The translations under genes were made by a program, and so were the position numbers. A stretch of 36,401 bases of DNA from a virus: positions 1 through 36,401 of the IMG/VR virus record IMGVR_UViG_3300011116_000555, one strand, 5' to 3'. Shown here piece by piece: positions 32,063-36,401 of the stretch. The notes under the pieces are model-generated. The model was not told the origin of the DNA and did no database searches. It worked only from the letters and a program-made list of their open reading frames with translations. Position 1 is the first letter of the stretch; each line of letters begins with the position of its first letter.

Positions 32063-32334
32063 GCTACCATTATGCATCTCAGCTAACCATGGACTTTGTT
32101 GAGCCAGTTCAGACCCACCACCCAATTAAGCCAATTGGCTCCAAGCAATGTCAGCAGGTGCTGTCACATCTGCAAAGTGGAAAGCCAATCACATCCCTGG
32201 AGGCTCTGAGGCTTTATGGTATTTTTAGGCTGGCAAGCAGAATCCATGATCTAAAAAAGAATGGCTTTGCAATCAAGAGCAGGGACATACAGACTGAGAC
32301 AGGAAAGAAGGTGAGCCAGTATTATGTTGATTAA
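32059..32334 (+). CDS. Winged-helix/HTH protein
   Basis: A 91-residue protein with PIGSKQCQQVLSHLQSGKPI, then SLEALRLYGIFRLASRIHDL. This is the small HTH phage family with a recognition helix in LASRIHDLKKNGF and a beta wing. Likely DNA-binding in replication or regulation. Confidence 0.7.
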   Translation: MSYHYASQLTMDFVEPVQTHHPIKPIGSKQCQQVLSHLQSGKPITSLEALRLYGIFRLASRIHDLKKNGFAIKSRDIQTETGKKVSQYYVD

Positions 32335-32533
32335 AGACCTACCAACAAAAAGACATGAACTTGTTCTGTTCAAGATACAGGTTGTTGATCAAAGCCTTCT
32401 TACCTGGAGGGAACTTCCAAAAGCCTACAAATCACTTTCAATGGCAAAACTTGAGGTTCCAAAGATTGGAAGGTCTAGGATTGTTAAGAGAACCAACAAA
32501 GGATGGGAGGTGGTAAGTGGATGGAATCCATAA
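32324..32533 (+). CDS. Small early protein, unknown
   Basis: A 69-residue basic protein (RHELVLFKIQVVDQSLLTWR; RSRIVKRTNKGWEVVSGWNP). Overlaps the HTH gene by 11 bases and the next by 17. No family recognised. Confidence 0.55.
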   Translation: MLIKDLPTKRHELVLFKIQVVDQSLLTWRELPKAYKSLSMAKLEVPKIGRSRIVKRTNKGWEVVSGWNP

Positions 32534-32924
32534 ACAGGCCAACTTATTTGGTGGAGAGCTTGAGCCAGACCAGGGTGATTCAAAGTATTCATCAAAGATA
32601 GAGGCTCCTATCTATGAGCCAAAGAACAAGAAGCCTCACCTGCTTGAACTGGTTGATATTGCAAAATCAAACAGCCTAATTAGGGAGATTCTTGCATCAG
32701 ACATTCCACAAGATGTGAAGGAGTTTCTGATTGAGGCGGCCAAGAGGCATAGTGTGTTCAATTATGAAAAGATTGCAGACTACTATGCTCATGCCACGCC
32801 AGAGGTTCAGCATCTAATGGAGAAGTCTGCCCTGGTTATCATAGACTTCGGGAAGGCCATTCAAAATGGATATGTGAAGCTTTGTGATGAGATAAGGAGC
32901 CAATATCTTGAGCAAACAGAATGA
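32517..32924 (+). CDS. Conserved phage protein, unknown
   Basis: A 135-residue protein starting at GTG, with GGGAGG six bases upstream. The C-terminal part (REILASDIPQDVKEFLIEAA; KIADYYAHATPEVQHLMEKS; LVIIDFGKAIQNGYVKL) is a recurring phage block that I associate with ParB-like and base-modification neighbourhoods, but its function is unknown to me. It is directly followed by the GREB1/TAGT-like glycosyltransferase. Confidence 0.6.
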   Translation: MDGIHKQANLFGGELEPDQGDSKYSSKIEAPIYEPKNKKPHLLELVDIAKSNSLIREILASDIPQDVKEFLIEAAKRHSVFNYEKIADYYAHATPEVQHLMEKSALVIIDFGKAIQNGYVKLCDEIRSQYLEQTE

Positions 32925-33795
32925 TTTTGCCATCTTCATCCTAACCCACGGCAGACCAACCAATGTAAAGACCATGGCAACCCTTCAGAGGGCTGGCTAC
33001 ACTGGAAAGCTTTACCTGGTTGTGGATGATGAGGACAAGACCCTGGACAAATACATTGCCAACTTTGGCAAGGATAGGGTTGTGGTATTCAACAAGAAGC
33101 AGTTGGCAGACCAGGTTGATGAAGGCAACAACTTTGATGAGAGAAGGACAATCACTCATGCCAGGAATGCCTGTTTCCAAATAGCCAAGGACAAGGGGCT
33201 GAAGTTCTTTATGGAGTTAGATGATGACTACATATCTTTTGAATACAGATATGTAAGCAGGTGTGGTGAGAAGCTTAATGTTCACAGGATAACAAACCTG
33301 GACAGCATTCTTGGGCTCTACCTTGAGTTTTATAAAGCAACAGGGTTCTTTAGCATAGCCTTTGCCCAGGGTGGAGACTTCATTGGTGGTGTTGAAAATA
33401 GATATGCCACTAAGAAGCCATTGATCAGAAAATGCATGAACTCATTCATCTGCTCTCCAGATAGGCCATTCCAATTTATTGGTGCAATGAATGAGGATGT
33501 GAATACCTATGTGACCCTTGGCTCAAGGGGGACAATGTTTGGAACCATCCCAATGATAAGCCTGGTTCAGACAGCTACCCAGAGCCAGAAAAACGGTATA
33601 ACTGATATGTATCTGAGGTTTGGAACATACTGCAAGGCTTTCACTACGGTGATGATGCACCCATCCAGTGTTAGAATTTCTATGATTAACACCAGCAACC
33701 CCAGGATTCACCATCTTATTAAGTGGCAGAACACAACCCCAATGATTGTCTCAGAGGAGCATAAGAAGCCAGTGTGTGTAAGTTGTGACAAATAA
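32908..33795 (+). CDS. GREB1/TET-associated-type glycosyltransferase-like protein
   Basis: A 295-residue protein starting at TTG with AAGGAG eight bases before; an ATG 12 bases on is out of frame. FAIFILTHGRPTNVKTMATL, KLYLVVDDEDKTLDKYIANF, a HARNACFQIAKDKG helix and FMELDDDYISFEYRY are the motifs of the GT-A fold seen in GREB1-like and TET/JBP-associated glycosyltransferases. Those phage enzymes are proposed to glucosylate oxidised bases in DNA. No TET/JBP dioxygenase is visible here, so the acceptor is uncertain. The gene stands in the replication block, apart from the other glycosyltransferases. Confidence 0.7.
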   Translation: MSKQNDFAIFILTHGRPTNVKTMATLQRAGYTGKLYLVVDDEDKTLDKYIANFGKDRVVVFNKKQLADQVDEGNNFDERRTITHARNACFQIAKDKGLKFFMELDDDYISFEYRYVSRCGEKLNVHRITNLDSILGLYLEFYKATGFFSIAFAQGGDFIGGVENRYATKKPLIRKCMNSFICSPDRPFQFIGAMNEDVNTYVTLGSRGTMFGTIPMISLVQTATQSQKNGITDMYLRFGTYCKAFTTVMMHPSSVRISMINTSNPRIHHLIKWQNTTPMIVSEEHKKPVCVSCDK

Positions 33796-33805
33796 AGCAC
33801 CAACA

Positions 33806-33833
33806 TTGACACCATAAAGTCAAAAGCTAGGAC
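33806..33833 (+). promoter_or_regulatory. Early promoter 3
   Basis: TTGACA (33806-33811), 16-base spacer, TAGGAC (33828-33833). The ATG of the next gene begins five bases after the -10, which predicts a leaderless message, like promoter 1. TAGAACAAG and TAGGACAAG link this site with promoter 2. Confidence 0.6.
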
Positions 33834-33838
33834 AAGCT

Positions 33839-34135
33839 ATGCCCATTGAATCAGCACAAATTAGGGCTGAAAGGCTTTTGATTGAACTCTGCCCAGATAA
33901 TACAGAGTTTAAGAAGCTTACAGCAAGGAACAGGACTGAAGAACGCATAGATTTATTGCGCCAGGCCATTGCAGTACTGTTAATCAATGGCATTCCAACA
34001 GCAGTCATTGCCAAAATCCTTAAGCTTGGCCAGGGAGCAGTCCAATATCATGCCAGGTGGCTGGAGAAAAACGGTAAGATTGTTAAGCCTGGGAGATTTG
34101 CACACTGGATTGATGCAGAACAGGTGGCTACATGA
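33839..34135 (+). CDS. HTH regulator-like protein
   Basis: A 98-residue protein with a helix-turn-helix in AVLLINGIPTAVIAKILKLG followed by QGAVQYHARWLEKNGKIV, resembling MarR/ArsR-type or small phage transcription factors. It has its own promoter, which suits a regulator. Candidate binder of the AAAAACGGTA repeats nearby; one copy (34067) lies in its own gene. Confidence 0.65.
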   Translation: MPIESAQIRAERLLIELCPDNTEFKKLTARNRTEERIDLLRQAIAVLLINGIPTAVIAKILKLGQGAVQYHARWLEKNGKIVKPGRFAHWIDAEQVAT

Positions 34136-34536
34136 GGTTCCTGGCAATGATTATTGCCTTAATGGCTCCATGCCAGGCGGCTAACATACTGATTGAGGCT
34201 TCACCAAAGCCAAAGAAGTTGATTAAGGCCAGGATTACAGCCTATTGGGCTCATCCAAGCCAAGACCCCTGGACTACCAGGTATGAAAGTTCAACAGGGA
34301 AGAGGCTTGTGAGTGGCAAGACCTGTGCTGTCGACCCAAAAATCATAAAATATGGCTCCAGGGTAAAGGTGAATGGCAAGACCTACATAGCTAAAGACAC
34401 TGGCACAGCAGTGGTGGCAAAGAAGGCCAGCAGTGGTAAAGCCCCAGTAATTGACCTGTTTTTCTCAACCCAGAGACAAGCAATGGCAGAACTGAACAGG
34501 GTAGGCAGGTATGCCTGGGTGGAAGTGGAAAATTAA
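34132..34536 (+). CDS. Secreted 3D-domain (double-psi beta-barrel) protein
   Basis: A 134-residue protein with a signal peptide (RFLAMIIALMAPCQAA) and a 3D domain: SSTGKRLVSGKTCAVDPKII, YIAKDTGTAV and PVIDLFFS carry the three Asp residues for which the domain is named. This fold occurs in lytic transglycosylases (MltA) and RlpA-like proteins that act on peptidoglycan. Its placement in the early region, far from the lysis genes, is unusual. Confidence 0.75.
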   Translation: MRFLAMIIALMAPCQAANILIEASPKPKKLIKARITAYWAHPSQDPWTTRYESSTGKRLVSGKTCAVDPKIIKYGSRVKVNGKTYIAKDTGTAVVAKKASSGKAPVIDLFFSTQRQAMAELNRVGRYAWVEVEN

Positions 34537-34541
34537 ACGGT

Positions 34542-35081
34542 ATGAGCCCTATAAATCAAGACCCTGCTGATAGCATCCTGGCCAGTTACACCCCAGATAT
34601 AGCATCAGAAATTGATACCATGGAGGATGTGGTAAAAGAGAGGCTTTCCAAGATGAAGGGCATGAACCCAGCAATTAGCCTGGATGAGCTTGCCAAGATG
34701 GCCGCCCAGGTGATTCAAGACACCATCCAGACAGAACTTAGTGGGCCGCTACTGAGAACCAAAAGGGATGATACCCTGGATGAGGCACTACTAGCACTAG
34801 CTACCAACAGGAGCCCAGAAAGCCTAACCAGCATTGCCAAGAAATACATCAATCCACTTACAGGCAAGCCCTATACCAGGGCGGCTCTATCAGCCAGGCT
34901 ATCTGAGTTGTCTCAAAGAACAGGGCTTGTGTTGAGGGTGCAGAGGTCTCAAAGGGTTAGGGAGATTTATAAGGAGAGGGCTCTGAGGATTCACCAGAGA
35001 CGACGCCAGGAATGTCCAAAATGGCCAAAGGGAGCCTGGGAAAAGGGCATCAAAAAAACGGTAGGGAGGGGTAAAAAATGA
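34542..35081 (+). CDS. HTH-like regulatory protein
   Basis: A 179-residue protein: acidic helical N-terminus (SEIDTMEDVVKERLSKMKGM) and a basic C-terminal DNA-binding part with SPESLTSIAKKY, YTRAALSARLSELSQRTGLV and a basic tail (ERALRIHQRRRQECPKWPKG). The HTH resembles those of small terminases or sigma-like phage regulators. Its ATG overlaps an AAACGGTA copy. Role unknown. Confidence 0.6.
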   Translation: MSPINQDPADSILASYTPDIASEIDTMEDVVKERLSKMKGMNPAISLDELAKMAAQVIQDTIQTELSGPLLRTKRDDTLDEALLALATNRSPESLTSIAKKYINPLTGKPYTRAALSARLSELSQRTGLVLRVQRSQRVREIYKERALRIHQRRRQECPKWPKGAWEKGIKKTVGRGKK

Positions 35082-35377
35082 GGTCTGGGAGCAAGGTTGT
35101 ATGCCTGGACGACAGGTTCCCAACAGACATCCTGGTCTATTACAATAGCTTGCCAATAAAAGATAGGGTCTATGTGGTAAGGGACATGGGGATTGGCATC
35201 GGCCTGGACGGCCAGCCAGGTGAGGTGGTAGTTTATCTACAAGGGCTAGAGAACCCAGGCTCTAGTGTTCCACCCCATGCAGAAAGAGGCTTTGCACAAC
35301 ACAGGTTTGCAGAATTGGAACCACCAGCAGAGGAAGCCCAGGAGGCACAAATGCCATGGGAAGCCTTTGCACAATAA
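35078..35377 (+). CDS. Conserved small phage protein
   Basis: A 99-residue protein with GSKVVCLDDRFPTDILVYYN, DRVYVVRDMGIGIG and a C-terminal HAERGFAQHRFAELEPPAEE. This is a small beta-barrel family often found in phages and prophages with no assigned role. Overlaps the HTH gene by ATGA. Confidence 0.65.
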   Translation: MRSGSKVVCLDDRFPTDILVYYNSLPIKDRVYVVRDMGIGIGLDGQPGEVVVYLQGLENPGSSVPPHAERGFAQHRFAELEPPAEEAQEAQMPWEAFAQ

Positions 35378-35391
35378 GGAGAACACAACAC

Positions 35392-35886
35392 ATGAGTAAG
35401 GCAATCACCCAGGACAATGAAAAACAGGTAGGAATGGAGCTACAAAAAACGGTAGCCAAACTACGCCAGGCCAGGGAACAGGCAATCCAGGACATGGCTG
35501 AAGCAATCAGCCTGGCCGCTGATGCAGGGCAACTGCTATTATCAGCCAGGAGTGAGGGGCTGGATATTGAGCAAGTGCTTGATATTGGTGGCATCAATGG
35601 TGAGGAAGGCAGACGCCTGGAGAGGGTAGCCAAGGCCAAGACCATGCTGGCCAGCCCGAAACCAGGGGAGCTCAAACAGCTATGCCTTTGGGCAGGTATC
35701 TTGCCAGACCCCATTGAAGGCTCAAGCCCAAGACCCCAAGCCCATTGGTTAGCATATGTTTTTAAGGCCAAGCAATGGGTAGCTAAGAAGAGCCCATCAG
35801 CCTGGTCAGAAGCCCAGAGACTAGAGTTCATTGAGGAAGCCAAGCCCCTGGTAGAGGCATGGGTGGAGGCAGGTGGGAGCCTGTGA
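35392..35886 (+). CDS. DUF3102-like helical protein
   Basis: A 164-residue helical protein (VAKLRQAREQAIQDMAEAIS, LAADAGQLLLSARSEG) with a Trp-rich C-terminal part (HWLAYVFKAKQWVAKKSPSA). It resembles DUF3102-type phage proteins involved in DNA metabolism or host take-over. The ATG at 35392 with AAGGAG ten bases upstream is preferred over in-frame 35356. It contains an AAAAACGGTA copy. Confidence 0.6.
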   Translation: MSKAITQDNEKQVGMELQKTVAKLRQAREQAIQDMAEAISLAADAGQLLLSARSEGLDIEQVLDIGGINGEEGRRLERVAKAKTMLASPKPGELKQLCLWAGILPDPIEGSSPRPQAHWLAYVFKAKQWVAKKSPSAWSEAQRLEFIEEAKPLVEAWVEAGGSL

Positions 35887-36129
35887 GGAATCAACGAAAA
35901 GCCACCTGGAAGCCCGACCACAAGCCCAGCCTTGCAGGGTCAGACCATGGACACCAGACCACCCAGCCTGGTGAGGAGCCTGGATGCCCAACCAGGGCAG
36001 GCAAAAAACGGTAGCCACCCAGGGAATGCCCTATAAATCACTTCTATATACACAAAATAAACAGCTAAATCTATGCATATTAAGGGCTTAAAGAAGAAAA
36101 AGGCATGGTCTCTTGAGTAAAAAGATCAA
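35887..36129. other. Intergenic region with repeats
   Basis: About 240 bases without a convincing gene. It carries a CACCAG/CTGGTG dyad (35952-35973), an AAAAACGGTA copy (36004-36013) and an A+T-rich stretch from 36030. A 29-codon ATG frame (35947-36036) has no good ribosome site and is not called. A regulatory or origin role is possible. Confidence 0.6.
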
Positions 36130-36401
36130 ATGAAACCACTCCATTTGATGTACTTTGCCACCCCCTGGAAACATGGCTTCTTGTTAAAGGCTCTATACCA
36201 GCAGGTTACAAAAGCCAAGAAAAGCCAGGAACGACCTGTTGATTTACAGGCACTTACACAGGCACATGGCACTTACAAAAGCCTGGTTGTTGATACTATC
36301 CATACTTATGACTTAAAAAGCAATAACTTCTGTAAGTTGTTATCAATAAAAAACATAGATAACTTTTTACAGGGTGTTTTTCTGCACGGCAGGTTCCGAG
36401 C
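36130..36401 (+). CDS. Open frame running off the end (possible 99-residue protein across the junction)
   Basis: ATG 36130 follows an in-frame TAA at 36118. The frame (KPLHLMYFATPWKHGFLLKA onward) stays open for 90 codons to the window end. If the ten-base terminal repeat is joined as one copy, it goes on in frame from base 11 through nine more codons to TAA at 36-38. Codon use is unremarkable and no family is recognised. A cos site inside a gene would be unusual, so the frame may be chance. No strong ribosome site. Confidence 0.4.
   Translation, partial: MKPLHLMYFATPWKHGFLLKALYQQVTKAKKSQERPVDLQALTQAHGTYKSLVVDTIHTYDLKSNNFCKLLSIKNIDNFLQGVFLHGRFR
36249..36277 (+). repeat. GGCACTTACA direct repeat
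   Basis: GGCACTTACA occurs at 36249-36258 and 36268-36277, a 19-base period, about 125-140 bases before the candidate cohesive end. It may be part of a terminase or replication binding site, or chance. Confidence 0.4.
36323..36365. other. A+T-rich dyad cluster near the right end
   Basis: AACTT-CTGT-AAGTT (36325-36338) is a short hairpin, and GTTATC...GATAAC (36339-36363) forms a second dyad around a 13-base A-rich spacer. ATAACTT appears twice (36323 and 36359). The cluster lies 30-70 bases left of the candidate cohesive end. Confidence 0.45.
36392..36401. repeat. 10-bp terminal direct repeat, candidate cohesive end (right copy)
   Basis: GGTTCCGAGC, identical to bases 1-10. When the ends are joined as a single copy the flanks read CGGCA-GGTTCCGAGC-CG, giving a short CGGC/GCCG dyad around the site, as is common at cos nicking sites. 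Confidence 0.6.

Noticed and set aside
1-36401. CRISPR array, insertion sequence, integrase or lysogeny repressor
   Set aside because: No regular spaced repeats, transposase, tyrosine/serine recombinase motif or CI-like protein was seen on either strand.

Overview
The window reads as a complete or near-complete genome of a tailed, siphovirus-like phage. Its head genes follow the lambda pattern: terminase GpA type, gpW, portal, protease with a nested scaffold, gpD-like decoration protein, gpE-like capsid, then a G/GT frameshift, tape measure and tail fibre. All genes I can support lie on the + strand and many overlap by ATGA. The host is probably Gram-negative: the lysis region holds an overlapping membrane-protein/lipoprotein pair like Rz/Rz1 and an M15 endopeptidase without a signal peptide. 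I cannot name the host. I saw no integrase, CI-like repressor, DNA polymerase or tRNA. The first and last 10 bases are identical (GGTTCCGAGC). This fits a filled-in cohesive end or an assembly overlap of a circular molecule, and one reading frame stays open across the join.

Layout. 74-3353 holds packaging genes (ParB-like protein, small terminase, 27-residue membrane peptide, HNH, large terminase). 3340-10806 holds head genes: gpW-like protein, a 1466-residue portal fused to several modules and a C-terminal HEXXH zincin-like domain, a small companion ORF, protease plus nested scaffold, decoration and capsid proteins, closed by a strong terminator. 10893-16196 is an accessory block with a LamG-like protein, three glycosyltransferase-like and two methyltransferase-like proteins. 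16212-24712 carries connectors and tail genes, with a tandem duplication at 16534/16947 and a programmed -1 frameshift at GGGAAAC. 24723-25763 is lysis. 25766-27130 holds a MazG-like protein, a metallophosphoesterase and a winged-helix protein. A promoter and dyad cluster at 27130-27204 starts the early region (27204-35886): many small proteins, a papain-like fold, a PD-(D/E)XK-like nuclease, an annealing-like protein with an SSB-type tail, a replisome-organizer-like protein, a DnaA-domain-IV-like protein, a glycosyltransferase of GREB1/TAGT type, HTH proteins and a secreted 3D-domain protein. 35887-36401 is mostly intergenic and carries repeats.

The strongest new signals are non-coding. TTGACA occurs 13-16 nt before eight late-gene starts, including two starts buried inside upstream genes (gpW and the nested scaffold). 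TGAAATCCT-type boxes abut other starts. Three further TTGACA copies form N16-TAG promoters in the early region, two of which would give leaderless transcripts. AAAAACGGTA repeats cluster in the last 2.8 kb. The most interesting protein is the portal-zincin fusion with its companion ORF. All counts were made by eye.
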